From Christensenella sp. UBA7703 (GTDB taxonomy: Bacteria > Bacillota > Clostridia > Christensenellales > CAG-138), in the NCBI GenBank assembly GCA_002482505.1, contig DLGD01000039.1, positions 1 to 64,000 of the forward strand: DNA of 64,000 nt, written 5' to 3'. The notes under the pieces are model-generated. The model did no database searches. It saw only the letters and a list, made by a program, of their open reading frames with translations, and had not been told where the DNA came from. How positions within the stretch are numbered: the first letter of the stretch is position 1; each line of letters starts with the position of its first letter. Positions 49,315 through 58,191 of this stretch are shown here, piece by piece. A program made the translations under genes and the position numbers.

Positions 49315-50631
49315 TTACGCAAACGCGCGGTAGATCGCCTTGACCGCGGCGTTGAGGTCGTCGTTTTCGATGCCGACGATGATGTTCATCTCCGAGGAGC
49401 CCTGGTCGATCATGCGGACGTTGACCCCCGCCTCGTACAACGCGCCGAAGAGCCGCGCCGCAACGCCGAGGGAGCGAATCATGCCCTTGCCAACGGTGGC
49501 GACCAGCGCCATGTTGGAATGCACCTCGATGCTCTGCGGCTCGCAGTCCCGCTGAATCTCTCTAAGCACCTGCTCGAGATGTTCCTTGAGCTTGATGTCC
49601 GAGATCACGAGGCTCATGGTGTCGATGCCGCTTGGCACATGCTCAAAGGAGATGTTGTAGCGATCCAGCACGCGCAGCAAGCGATAGCCGAAGCCGACCT
49701 CGTTGTGCATGTTGTCTTTGTAGACCGAGATGACGGTGAATCCCTTTCGCCCTGCCACGCCGGTGAGCACGCCGTCGCGCTTGTAATACTTCAAAAACGC
49801 GTCGGGGATGACCATCGTGCCCTCGTCCTCGGGGCGGTTGGTGTTGCGCACATTGATCGGAATCTGCGCGCGGCGCACGGGGAAGATCGAATCCTCATGC
49901 AGCACGGTCGCGCCCATATAGCTCAGCTCCCGCAGTTCGGAATACGTGACCACCGAGATGACCTTTGGATTGTCCACGATGCGCGGGTCCGCCATAAGGA
50001 ATCCACTCACGTCGGTCCAGTTTTCGTAGACATCCGACTGCACCGCGCGCGCAACGATTGCGCCCGTGATGTCGCTTCCGCCGCGGGAAAACGTCTTGAT
50101 GCTGCCATCGCGCTTACGCCCATAGAAGCCGGGCACGACGACGTTTTGCGTCTCCGCAAGCTTCTGCGTCCACTTCTGGGTGGTCTCGTCGTCATAGGTT
50201 CCGTCCGCATGGAAGCTGATGAGCTCCGCCGCGTCGTAGAAATCAAACCCAAGATAGTCCGCAAGCAAGAGCCCGCTGAGGTATTCCCCGCGGCTTGCGA
50301 TATAGTCCTCGCTTGCGCCGGTGAGAATGTTCTTTTTGATCGCGGAGAGCTCCAGCGCGATGTTGGTCTTGAGCCCCAGCTCGGTTTCGATGCCGACGTA
50401 GCGCTCGGTAATCAGCTCATACGTGTCGTCAAACGAAAGCCCGTTGGAGTTTTTGGCATAGCAAAGATACAGCAAGTCGGTGATCTTCTCGTCGCTGGGA
50501 AAGCGTTTGCCCGGCGCGGAGGGTACAACGTACTTTCGCGCCTTGTCGGCCAGAATGATATTCTTGACCTTTGTGAAGTTCTCGGCGTTGCAGAGGCTGC
50601 TTCCGCCGAATTTTACCGTTTTGACCGCCAT
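49315..50631 (-). CDS. lysC: Aspartate kinase
   Basis: Aspartokinase makes aspartyl-phosphate, the first step to lysine, threonine and methionine. The 438-residue protein has the kinase motif KFGGSSL at residues 7-13, TFSRGGSDITGAIVA, and two C-terminal ACT domains (from about residue 300: GRKGFTVISVYKDNM, and ALVATVGKGM with later NVRMIDQGSSEMNI), the feedback-sensing part. It has full length for a monofunctional enzyme. Its ATG is 130 bases downstream of the DUF1015 gene; a 53-base tandem repeat and no lysine riboswitch lie between them. Confidence 0.95.
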   Translation of the reverse strand: MAVKTVKFGGSSLCNAENFTKVKNIILADKARKYVVPSAPGKRFPSDEKITDLLYLCYAKNSNGLSFDDTYELITERYVGIETELGLKTNIALELSAIKKNILTGASEDYIASRGEYLSGLLLADYLGFDFYDAAELISFHADGTYDDETTQKWTQKLAETQNVVVPGFYGRKRDGSIKTFSRGGSDITGAIVARAVQSDVYENWTDVSGFLMADPRIVDNPKVISVVTYSELRELSYMGATVLHEDSIFPVRRAQIPINVRNTNRPEDEGTMVIPDAFLKYYKRDGVLTGVAGRKGFTVISVYKDNMHNEVGFGYRLLRVLDRYNISFEHVPSGIDTMSLVISDIKLKEHLEQVLREIQRDCEPQSIEVHSNMALVATVGKGMIRSLGVAARLFGALYEAGVNVRMIDQGSSEMNIIVGIENDDLNAAVKAIYRAFA

Positions 50632-50648
50632 TTGTTTTCCCTCGTTTC

Positions 50649-50746
50649 TATGTTACGGCAAACAGCCCAAAGAGCGGCTTCCCGTGAGATACCGACGATA
50701 GTATGTTACGGCAAACAGCCAAAGAGCGGCCCGCCGCGAGATACCG
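50649..50746. repeat. 53-base-period tandem repeat in the DUF1015-lysC gap
   Basis: Two copies of a 45-46 base unit at 50649-50694 and 50702-50746 share TATGTTACGGCAAACAGCC, AAAGAGCGGC and GAGATACCG. On the minus strand each copy could form a short GGC-TGTTT-GCC hairpin. The repeat lies in the transcribed gap before lysC. Confidence 0.75.
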
Positions 50747-50761
50747 GCTCGTGTCGAATGC

Positions 50762-52087
50762 TTATTTCTTCTCCAGCGAGCGGCATTCGAGATAATAGCG
50801 CTTCTCGTTCGCTTCGCCCATGGAGAATGTCTTTCTCGGCAGCGCGCCGTCGTAGATAACGGTGGAGAAAAACTCGCTCTTTTTCAGCGCGGGCAGCAGA
50901 AAGCCGATCGCCCCGCCTTTTTTCGCGAGCTCTTTGACCACGTCCGCGCCGTGGATATAGTCAATCTCCGCGCCGCAGATCTCCTTGACCGCCTCATCCA
51001 GAGCGGCTTGCAGCGTGCCGACCGCTAGCTGAGAAGTCGGGCAGCTCACGATGAACGCGCCCTCTACCTCACCTGTGATGAACGGCAGAACATGCGTGTC
51101 CCCACCCTGTGCGCAGGGCATCCGGCCCAGCTCCACCTTTACGCAGGCATATTGCGCCTTGAAGTGACGGAGGATGGTTTCGATTGCACGGTTGCCGGAG
51201 GCTCCAAACACCACGCGGTGAATCGGCTCAAACACGATTCCGTCGTCATGTACGTTTTCCACCTCGACCAGCGCATAGCGGGCGGGATGATCCGCGCGCT
51301 CGCTCTCCGGAAGGGCTGCCTTGATCTTTTCCCAGTTGGCTTTCGCGGTTGCAAAGCTGTGGTTGCCGTCGCCCATGGCAAAGAGCATCGGCGCGCGGTC
51401 ACCATATTTCTCAGAGAAACGCTTTTCGTCTTTGAGCATGCCGAGCGCCAGCAGAACGCCGTTGATGTCGTCCTCACCATCCACAAGATGCCCCGAAATA
51501 TGCCCGCCTTCGAGCATGAGATCGGTATCATACAGCTTTGTGAGCTTCGTTTTTTTCAGTGCGAGCGGCTCGATAACCGTCTTGTCCGGATCGTCGATCA
51601 GCACGAGGATATGCGGCAGCTCGATGGGCGCGCCTTCGCGGATTTTCAGACGCGGCGGAATACGGGAAACAATCGTTCCCTCCGTCGCACGGATCAGCGT
51701 GGTGGAACCCTTGGAATAATCATAGGCTTCAAGATCCAGCGCCATCACGAGTCCGGTGCGCGTGGCTCCGCCAACCGTGCGGGTGACGAGCACGAAGCCC
51801 TGCGGTTTCTCTTCAAGAACGCCTTTGTCGAGGTACTCGCGCATGTGCTGCTTGATGCTCACAATGCGCTCCTCTTCGCCGGGCTTTTCCAGGTAGGCTT
51901 CCGGCAGGATGAGCTCCAGCGTGGACGGCGCTTTGCCGACGATGCGCTTGGCATCTTCCCAATAGGCAGGCTGGGAAGTGAACTGGTCGCAGGCGACAAC
52001 CGCCCACTTGTAATAGTCCGTGCCCTTTTTCGGCAGTAATACGCGCGGCACTTGCACCGCAACGTCGTTACGATACCGGTCTTCCAT
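50762..52087 (-). CDS. DUF1015 family protein (SerK/SbnI-related)
   Basis: A 441-residue protein of the DUF1015 family: KWAVVACDQFTSQPAYWEDA near residue 27, LMEGGH-type motif LMLEGGHISGHLVDG, and FAMGDGNHSFATAKANWE near the middle. The family includes free-serine kinases (archaeal SerK, staphylococcal SbnI), so an amino-acid kinase role is possible, but this subgroup is untested. I choose the ATG at 52085-52087 because GAGGGG lies before it; an earlier in-frame ATG at 52114 has no ribosome binding site. It is probably cotranscribed with lysC from promoter 52190-52218. Confidence 0.85.
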   Translation of the reverse strand: MEDRYRNDVAVQVPRVLLPKKGTDYYKWAVVACDQFTSQPAYWEDAKRIVGKAPSTLELILPEAYLEKPGEEERIVSIKQHMREYLDKGVLEEKPQGFVLVTRTVGGATRTGLVMALDLEAYDYSKGSTTLIRATEGTIVSRIPPRLKIREGAPIELPHILVLIDDPDKTVIEPLALKKTKLTKLYDTDLMLEGGHISGHLVDGEDDINGVLLALGMLKDEKRFSEKYGDRAPMLFAMGDGNHSFATAKANWEKIKAALPESERADHPARYALVEVENVHDDGIVFEPIHRVVFGASGNRAIETILRHFKAQYACVKVELGRMPCAQGGDTHVLPFITGEVEGAFIVSCPTSQLAVGTLQAALDEAVKEICGAEIDYIHGADVVKELAKKGGAIGFLLPALKKSEFFSTVIYDGALPRKTFSMGEANEKRYYLECRSLEKK

Positions 52088-52189
52088 AATCTTTCTTACC
52101 CCTCTTAAATCCATGTTTTATTGCTTGCCGCGTTCGGTCGCTCCTCCGAATACACGCGGCATCGTTCCGTTTTTTAACGTAATGCGGGT

Positions 52190-52218
52190 ATTATACCTTA
52201 TATTTTTTTTGCTTTCAA
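52190..52218 (-). promoter_or_regulatory. Promoter for the DUF1015-lysC operon
   Basis: On the minus strand TTGAAA (52213-52218) and TATAAT (52190-52195) are spaced by 17 bases. The leader to the ATG is about 95 bases. Confidence 0.7.
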
Positions 52219-52300
52219 TAATATCTATCGGAAAATAGCCCGTTCTGCAGATTTATTCGATCTATCTGCATATTCTACAGCATATACTCCGAAAAAGCCT

Positions 52301-53284
52301 TTATTCGCCGAGCGTTGCGACCATGACCGCCTTGATCGTATGCATACGGTTTTCCGCCTCGTCGAAGACCACGCTATGTTTGGAACGGAATACTTCGTCA
52401 CTGACTTCCATCTCTTTCAAGCCATATTTTTCGAAGATTTCTTTGCCGACGGCCGTCTCAAGATCATGAAAACTCGGCAGGCAATGCAAGAACAGCACGT
52501 CGGGATTGCCGGTCTTCTTCAGCAGCTCCATCGTCACGCGATACGGTTCCAGCAGTTTGATGCGCTCTGCATACTGCGCCTCTTCACCCATCGACACCCA
52601 AACGTCGGTATAGACGACATCCGCGCCTGCCGCTGCGTCCAGCGATTCCGAAAACGCGATCTTTGCGCCCGTGGTTTTCGAAAGCTCCTGCATCCGCGCG
52701 GTCAGCTCCTCTTCCGGCCAGAGCGCGCGCGGCGCAATTGCGGTGAACGCCATGCCCATCTTCGCGCAGCCGATCATCAGGCTATTGCCCATGTTGTTGC
52801 GCGCGTCTCCCACATAGCACAGGTGAATCTCCTGCAGCGGCTTCTTTGCGTGTTCTTCAATGGTCATGAAGTCCGCGAGAATCTGCGTCGGGTGATCTGT
52901 GTCCGTGAGCCCGTTCCAGACCGGCACGCAGGAATAGCGCGCGAGGTCTTCCACAATCTCCTGCCCGAAGCCACGGTACTCAATCGCGTCATAATAACGC
53001 CCAAGCACCTTCGCCGTGTCCTCCAGCGATTCCTTTTTGCCCATCTGGCTGTTGCTCAGATATGTCACATGTGCGCCCTCGTCCAGCGCGGCAACTTCAA
53101 ACGCGCAGCGCGTGCGGGTGCTGGTCTTGTCGAAAATCAGCACGATGTTTCTGTGTTTGAGCCGCTCCGGGAACACACGCGCGGCTTTTTCTTTTTTCAG
53201 CGAATGGCTCAAATCGAGCAGATGGCGAATCTCTTCGGGGGAATAATCGAGCAGGGTCAAGAAGCTTCTTCCGCGCAGGTTCAT
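52301..53284 (-). CDS. arcB: Ornithine carbamoyltransferase
   Basis: Catalyses ornithine plus carbamoyl-phosphate to citrulline, or the reverse in the arginine deiminase pathway. The 327-residue protein has the carbamoyl-phosphate loop STRTR near residue 55, DHPTQ near 130 and the ornithine-binding HCLPSFHD near 268; the DxxxSMG loop reads DVWVSMGEE. Placement after arcA indicates the catabolic (ArcB) role, though sequence alone cannot exclude an ArgF role. GGAGGAA lies directly upstream. No carbamate kinase or arginine/ornithine antiporter gene is in the window. Confidence 0.95.
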   Translation of the reverse strand: MNLRGRSFLTLLDYSPEEIRHLLDLSHSLKKEKAARVFPERLKHRNIVLIFDKTSTRTRCAFEVAALDEGAHVTYLSNSQMGKKESLEDTAKVLGRYYDAIEYRGFGQEIVEDLARYSCVPVWNGLTDTDHPTQILADFMTIEEHAKKPLQEIHLCYVGDARNNMGNSLMIGCAKMGMAFTAIAPRALWPEEELTARMQELSKTTGAKIAFSESLDAAAGADVVYTDVWVSMGEEAQYAERIKLLEPYRVTMELLKKTGNPDVLFLHCLPSFHDLETAVGKEIFEKYGLKEMEVSDEVFRSKHSVVFDEAENRMHTIKAVMVATLGE

Positions 53285-53404
53285 ACATTTCCTCCAAAAA
53301 TTTCTTATTGTAAGCGATTTTGCTAAACGTCATTTCGAAAAATCCACCGGAACCCAACCTCTCCAGAGCGGCATATGCATCTGTCATTCTCTGGATAGTT
53401 GCGT

Positions 53405-54613
53405 TTACTCCCGCCAGAGGGGCATGCTCATACATCTTGGCCCGCCGCGCCCGCGGGACAGCTCCGCCGAGGGGATTTCGTGCACGGTCACGCCGTGCTC
53501 ACGCAGGATGCCGTTTGTCACGTAGTTGCGCGAAAAAGCGATCACTTCGCCGGGCGCAACCGCGAGGGTGTTTGTTCCGTCGTTCCATTGTTCCCGCGCG
53601 GCGTCGATTGCACTCGTGCCGCCGCAATGAATCATCGTGACTTTTTCCACGTGCAGCGCGTCCGCAAGAGACTCCGCAAGTTTACGCTTCTCCGGCTCGA
53701 TGGCGAGTGCGCCGTTTTTCTTCGTGAGCGAAAACGTGCGTACAGCGGGCAGGATCGACGGATGAATCGTGAATTTATCCGCATCCACCATCGTCATCAC
53801 CGTATCGAGGTGCATATAGGATCGCGTCTTGGGGATATCGATCGCGAGCACGCGGGATATCCCTGTTTCCTCGCAGATCAGCCGCTGGGCGAGCGCTTCC
53901 ACCGCGTGCGGATCGGTGCGTTGGGAAATGCCGACGGCGACCACCTCCGGCGAGAGCACGAGCACGTCTCCGCCTTCGATGGAAAACGGGTCGATTCTGG
54001 CGTGCAGCATCGGCGTGTTTTGATAGAGTGGATGGTGCGTAAAGAGATATTGCCCGAAGAGCGTTTCCCGCGCACGCACGGCATTTGCCATGCTGGAGAT
54101 GCAAACCCCGCCGTCTACCATGAAAAACGGATCGCGCGTGAAATAGAGGTTGGGCATCGGATCGACGAAGAAGGGATATGCATCGTCAATATAATCCACC
54201 AGGTGCCGTGGCTCCTGTTGGCCAAGGTCGCTCTTTCGTACGCCGCGCACCATGTTCGCAAGCATCTGCGGCACGGGCAAGCTCAAAAGATACTCCCGTA
54301 CCTCGTCCTCCATCCCGCGCACGGAAAGACCGATCTCCGCGATAAAGTCCGAAACGAACTGCTCCTGTACGCTGGGCTCGGCGACCGCCTCCGCCACGAG
54401 ATCCAACAGATAGCAGACCTCCACCCCGCTTTCACGCAGGGTTTGCGCAAACTGGTCGTGTTCCTCGCGGGCATGCACCAGATAGGGAATGTCCTCGAAG
54501 AGCTGGCGGGAGAGATATTGCGGCATGAGGTTTTCCAGTTCCTGCCCCGGACGGTGCAGCAGCACGCGCCGGAGTTTGCCGACCTCACTTTTCACCCGAA
54601 TGGGAGAGTTCAT
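53405..54613 (-). CDS. arcA: Arginine deiminase
   Basis: Hydrolyses arginine to citrulline and ammonia, the first step of the arginine deiminase route to ATP. The 402-residue protein has the catalytic features PNLYFTRDP, HPLYQ, FSIEGGDVLVLS with the Asp/Glu pair, HLDTVMTMVD and the C-terminal nucleophile Cys in RGRGGPRCMSMPLWRE. The start MNSPIRVKSEVGKLRRVLL at 54613 has AGGAGG upstream; 42 codons of open frame before it are ignored. arcB follows after a 120-base gap. Confidence 0.96.
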   Translation of the reverse strand: MNSPIRVKSEVGKLRRVLLHRPGQELENLMPQYLSRQLFEDIPYLVHAREEHDQFAQTLRESGVEVCYLLDLVAEAVAEPSVQEQFVSDFIAEIGLSVRGMEDEVREYLLSLPVPQMLANMVRGVRKSDLGQQEPRHLVDYIDDAYPFFVDPMPNLYFTRDPFFMVDGGVCISSMANAVRARETLFGQYLFTHHPLYQNTPMLHARIDPFSIEGGDVLVLSPEVVAVGISQRTDPHAVEALAQRLICEETGISRVLAIDIPKTRSYMHLDTVMTMVDADKFTIHPSILPAVRTFSLTKKNGALAIEPEKRKLAESLADALHVEKVTMIHCGGTSAIDAAREQWNDGTNTLAVAPGEVIAFSRNYVTNGILREHGVTVHEIPSAELSRGRGGPRCMSMPLWRE

Positions 54614-54805
54614 GTCATTCCTCCTGATGTGGGGATTCTTTTTTCGGGCACTGCCTGCCCGTCTTTCTTTTGAAGCGTATAAAACCATTCTTTGTTTTGC
54701 TTCAATTGTAAAAACCCCACAGAATCTCGCGCCTTTCAACGCATAGGTCTATTCTATCAGTTATTTTATGCATTGTGTGAAAAACGCGCAAATATATGAT
54801 TCCAT

Positions 54806-54834
54806 ATAAAAAATACCACGCTCAGCGTGGTATT
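54806..54834 (-). terminator. Terminator of the NAD(P)H-FMN reductase-like gene
   Basis: AATACCACGC (54812-54821) pairs with GCGTGGTATT (54825-54834); on the minus strand a U-run follows. Confidence 0.88.
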
Positions 54835-54845
54835 GAAAAACAGTT

Positions 54846-55472
54846 TTATCGTATGAAATTCGTCATGATCCGTTTTTCGTTCTCCGGCGGCGGCACGGTG
54901 TCCTTGCCCGCTTCGATGAGCTTGAGCAGCCACGCCATACATGCCGCGTTTTTCACGAGGGTCTGCATGCCTTCGCCGTCTCCCGCAACCTCACCCTTGT
55001 CCCGCCCGTAGGCAATCGTCCAATATTGCGAAGGCGGAATCACGGTTTGCGCAAGGTTGAGATAATTGTTGAGCTGGTGGACGACGTCCACGCCGCCCGC
55101 GCGGCGGACAACCGCGCAACTCGTCGCCACCTTCAGGCGGAAATAGCGCGAGCTGGAATAGAACACGCGATCCAGAAACGACTTCATTGTGCCCGGAATC
55201 CCCGCATAATACGTCGGGCAGCCGAGGATGAACCCATCCGCCTCGCGCATCTTCTGGGCGATCTCATTCACGCCGTCGTCCGCAAAAACGCAGCGATTCC
55301 CTTCCGACAGTCCACAGTGCCCGCAGGCGATGCAACCGCGGATACTCTTGTTTCCGATCTGAATCGTCTCGGTCTCAATCCCCTGGCGTTCCAGCTCTTC
55401 CGTCATTGCCCGAAGCGCCATGCTTGTGTTGCCATTCACGCGCGGGCTGCCGTTGATTGCGATCACTTTCAT
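54846..55472 (-). CDS. NADPH-dependent FMN reductase/iron-sulfur flavoprotein-like
   Basis: A 208-residue flavodoxin-fold protein. The FMN phosphate loop is GSPRVNGNTSMAL at residues 8-20. CIACGHCGLSEGNRC near residue 47 is the cluster-type Cys motif of iron-sulfur flavoproteins, and GCPTYYAGIPGTMKSFLDR completes the family pattern. It transfers electrons to small substrates or proteins. AAAGGAG lies before the ATG at 55470-55472, while the frame extends 81 codons further into antisense-like sequence. It starts a leftward unit, with the HAD gene 43 bases upstream. Confidence 0.9.
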   Translation of the reverse strand: MKVIAINGSPRVNGNTSMALRAMTEELERQGIETETIQIGNKSIRGCIACGHCGLSEGNRCVFADDGVNEIAQKMREADGFILGCPTYYAGIPGTMKSFLDRVFYSSSRYFRLKVATSCAVVRRAGGVDVVHQLNNYLNLAQTVIPPSQYWTIAYGRDKGEVAGDGEGMQTLVKNAACMAWLLKLIEAGKDTVPPPENEKRIMTNFIR

Positions 55473-55515
55473 CTGCGTTGCTCCTTTTTCTGTCGTTGGG
55501 TTCTCTTGTTGCCAA

Positions 55516-56082
55516 TCAGTCCATCGGAAACGGCGAGAGCGCGTCTCCTTTGACCATATACGCCTTGCGCGCAAGCCTTGCAAGCGGGGTATCGCTCCTG
55601 CTGTCGGAATAGAATTCTTCAATCTGCAGCTCCGGATACTGCTCCCGCATGCGGCGCACTTTTTCTTCCCCGTGGCAGTTTTGCCCGTCATAGACCCCGG
55701 TCTGCGGCGCAACACGAGAGGCGATCATCGCAAGCCCCAAGCGTTTGAGCAAGGGCTCGAGCAAAAACTCCGGCGAGGCGGAGATGATCAGATCATCGTC
55801 GCGCTTTTGCGCAAAGTACCAGTCCTTGAGGTTTTGATCGTGCGTAAGCCAGAAGCGCTCCACCTCTTCCAGCACATCCGGCACGTGCCGCAAATAGCGA
55901 TAGAAACGCTGTTTCACATACGTTTTTTTCGCCAGCTTCAGCTGCATCAGCAACAGGAACGGCAGCGCGGCAAGTGCGCTTAAATACGCGCGCGGATACT
56001 TTGCGGCGCAATGGCGGAAGAAGTCCACGCTGGAATCCCCGCGATAGATCGTATTATCAAAATCGTAAACGTTTCTCAGCAA
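55516..56082 (-). CDS. HAD-IB phosphatase (SerB-like)
   Basis: A HAD phosphatase with motif I YDFDNTIYRGDSSVDFF, motif II DLIISASPEF and motif III/IV NCHGEEKV followed by FYSDSRSDTPL, typical of subfamily IB enzymes, whose substrates include phosphoserine and phospholipid or teichoic precursors. I suggest the TTG at 56080-56082 as start (protein MLRNVYDFDNT, 188 residues), because GGAAGGGG lies just upstream and relatives start this way; the frame is open to 56178. It follows the gph-like gene by 80 bases. Confidence 0.82.
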   Translation of the reverse strand: MLRNVYDFDNTIYRGDSSVDFFRHCAAKYPRAYLSALAALPFLLLMQLKLAKKTYVKQRFYRYLRHVPDVLEEVERFWLTHDQNLKDWYFAQKRDDDLIISASPEFLLEPLLKRLGLAMIASRVAPQTGVYDGQNCHGEEKVRRMREQYPELQIEEFYSDSRSDTPLARLARKAYMVKGDALSPFPMD

Positions 56083-56162
56083 GCAAAACCCCTTCCCCGG
56101 AAAAAGCCGCGCATCGGCCCCGGCAGACAGCGTCGCGTTGGCGCGGGCTGCGGCATACATTT

Positions 56163-56834
56163 TCAGCAGCCGCCACACATGCCCGGGTCATGAAGCACCA
56201 GTTCCGGCACCCGATTCGGGTCTCCCGTAATGCAGGTAGCCCCCGCCGAGAGAATCTCCTCCTCCGAGCGGAACCCCCAGTTGACGGAGACACAGCGCAT
56301 GCCCGCGTTGTGGGCAAACTGCACATCCACGTCCGAGTCCCCGACATAGACCGATTCTTCCGGTGTGATCTTGAAGAAGTCCATGATGAAGCGCAGCACG
56401 TCCGGCGCAGGCTTGATGGCAAACTTGTCCATGCGTCCGAGCACGATAGAGAACAGGTCTTTGGGGTAGAGCGTCTCCACCACCTTGACCGTGTCCGCAT
56501 GCGGCTTGTTGGACGCGATGGCAACCGTAACACCGGCGCGCTTGATCGCCTCCACCGCCTCAATCATTCCGTCGTAGGCATGCGAACGGTCGAGGCTGTG
56601 CTCCTTGTAATGTTCGGTATAGAGTTTCAACACCTTGTCCGCCTGATCTTTGTGTTCCGGCGGGACGGCGTGTTCGCACATGTAGTTGACGCTGTGCCCG
56701 ACGATCGCCGCCACGCGGGACTCGGACAGCGCGGGAAAACCGCAGGTAGCCAGCGCAAAATTGAGGCTGTCGGTGAGGTCATGGAGTGTGTTGACGAGCG
56801 TGCCGTCAAGGTCAAATACGCAGAGCTTTACCAT
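56163..56834 (-). CDS. HAD-IA phosphatase, phosphoglycolate phosphatase-like
   Basis: A 223-residue HAD phosphatase: motif I FDLDGTLVNT at residues 7-16, a helical cap, motif II AIASNKPH, Lys in KPAPDVLRF, and motif IV YVGDSDVDVQFA. This is the Gph/PpaX pattern. It removes phosphate from 2-phosphoglycolate, pyrophosphate or similar small molecules. The C-terminus ends MCGGC, an uncommon Cys pair. Ribosome binding site weak (AAGGATAAGAAG). Confidence 0.88.
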   Translation of the reverse strand: MVKLCVFDLDGTLVNTLHDLTDSLNFALATCGFPALSESRVAAIVGHSVNYMCEHAVPPEHKDQADKVLKLYTEHYKEHSLDRSHAYDGMIEAVEAIKRAGVTVAIASNKPHADTVKVVETLYPKDLFSIVLGRMDKFAIKPAPDVLRFIMDFFKITPEESVYVGDSDVDVQFAHNAGMRCVSVNWGFRSEEEILSAGATCITGDPNRVPELVLHDPGMCGGC

Positions 56835-56922
56835 GATTGTTTCTTCTTATCCTTCTTGTTCTTGATCGAACTGTTTTTCGATGGAATTCAGGGATATCCT
56901 GCGCCGAAGGCGCAAATCCCCT

Positions 56923-57816
56923 CTATAGCCCCATCAGTATGCCAAACTGGCCGAGGATGACCAGCAGCGTGCCAAAGACGGAAGCACCGGGTTGCTTTTC
57001 CTTTTGAAACATGCGCGCAAAGAGCATCACAAACACGCTCGTGAGCACGCCGATGGGCGCAAGCTCGCTCATATCCCCGCGCAGCGACGCATAATACGTC
57101 AAAACCCAGCTTCCCGCGAGAAATACGGCGGCAAACAGCACCCCAAGCCACGCGCGGGGCGAAAAATCCCCCAGCGTTTTCTGCTTTCCGCGTACAAAGA
57201 CGAAGAGCCAGAGGAACACCGCCGCAAACGCCGCACGCCAGAACGCAAACACAGCGGAATCAAACGTCTCCCCAACCATGCCGCGCTGCACAAGCTGCGA
57301 CCCCGTTGCGGCAAACACCGCAATCAGCGCATAGACAAACCAAAGCTGGCTCTGCAACTGCGGCGTGCTGCTCTCGATAAACACGATGCCGAGCAGCATC
57401 AGCACCATGCAGCAAATCTTCCAAAGCCCCATCGGCGCGCCAAAGAGAAAATGGGACGCCGCAAGCGTGAGAAGCTGGGAGAGAAGGAATACCGGCAACA
57501 CCTTGCTGACCTTTCCCCCTGTCAGCGCGGTAAACAGGCTCAGCCAGGAAAGCGCGGATAAAAAGCCGCATACGCATATCCAGACCAGTTGCGTCGTGGT
57601 GACCTGCAGCACGCGCGAAATACCGCCCGAAAGCTGCAACAGCCCCACACAGCATGCCGTGAGCAGCAGCGCAAATACGGCAGCAGCCGCGGAAGGGTCC
57701 GCGCGGCGGGCAGCGCCGCGAATCCAGCTTGGCACGCCGCCGAGCAGGATGGTACTGCCGAGCGCAAACGCAATCCAAAGCAGCAAGTTGCGGATTGCCA
57801 ACGGGTCCAAATCCAT
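56923..57816 (-). CDS. EamA-type DMT superfamily transporter
   Basis: A 297-residue membrane protein with ten hydrophobic helices in two five-helix halves, the EamA/DMT layout. A short basic loop (RGKQKTLGDFSPR) is near residue 205. Such proteins export or import metabolites or drugs; the substrate is unknown. AGGAGG fixes the ATG at 57814-57816, excluding 19 extra codons. It has its own promoter at 57845-57873. Confidence 0.87.
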   Translation of the reverse strand: MDLDPLAIRNLLLWIAFALGSTILLGGVPSWIRGAARRADPSAAAAVFALLLTACCVGLLQLSGGISRVLQVTTTQLVWICVCGFLSALSWLSLFTALTGGKVSKVLPVFLLSQLLTLAASHFLFGAPMGLWKICCMVLMLLGIVFIESSTPQLQSQLWFVYALIAVFAATGSQLVQRGMVGETFDSAVFAFWRAAFAAVFLWLFVFVRGKQKTLGDFSPRAWLGVLFAAVFLAGSWVLTYYASLRGDMSELAPIGVLTSVFVMLFARMFQKEKQPGASVFGTLLVILGQFGILMGL

Positions 57817-57844
57817 ACGCTGCCTCCTGTTCTTTCCGCAGGGT

Positions 57845-57873
57845 ATTGTATCATACCTGACGGGTTGCGACAA
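57845..57873 (-). promoter_or_regulatory. Promoter for the EamA transporter gene
   Basis: On the minus strand TTGTCG (57868-57873) and TACAAT (57845-57850) are spaced by 17 bases. Confidence 0.6.
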
Positions 57874-57959
57874 CCTTGCGCGTCGTTGTTTCGCCGCGCT
57901 CTGCGCGTATAAAAAGCGTTTTCGGTCTCGTTTACCCTGCTCATGCGCATATGATATAC

Positions 57960-58123
57960 TAGAGTGTGTTTCTAAAATGCGGTGAGTTCAGGCCGAGTGG
58001 ATTTTTTGCCGTTTTGAGGAACAAAACCGCTGGAATAGCAGCGCTATTTCAAGGTTGCAGTGACGACAAAGTGGTGAAAAGGACACCGGATCTGAGCCAC
58101 CGTGCTTTTAGAAACACGCTCTA
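57960..58123. mobile_element. MITE-like element with TA-ended inverted repeats
   Basis: Left arm TAGAGTGTGTTTCTAAAA (57960-57977) and right arm TTTTAGAAACACGCTCTA (58106-58123) are reverse complements with one mismatch, and pairing continues imperfectly inward (CGGTG with CACCG, TTCAG with CTGAG). The 164-base element has no ORF. Both ends begin or end with TA, as expected for elements moved by IS630/mariner-type transposases, which duplicate TA. No transposase is in the window. Confidence 0.75.
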
Positions 58124-58191
58124 ATAGAAACGAATCTTCCTGTTCTAGCGATTACGGCAAATCAAATTCACCGTCAGGAGGCAGAAACCCT

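Noticed and set aside
50632..50761. Lysine riboswitch before lysC
   Set aside because: The gap is 130 bases, made of the tandem repeat, without the five-way junction motifs of the lysine riboswitch.
49072..50859. 595-codon plus-strand open frame over lysC
   Set aside because: Antisense to aspartokinase and it runs through the inverted-repeat element; no domain is recognisable.
56880..56925. Terminator after the EamA gene
   Set aside because: A TGCGCC/GGCGCA hairpin is present but has no U-run on the coding strand.
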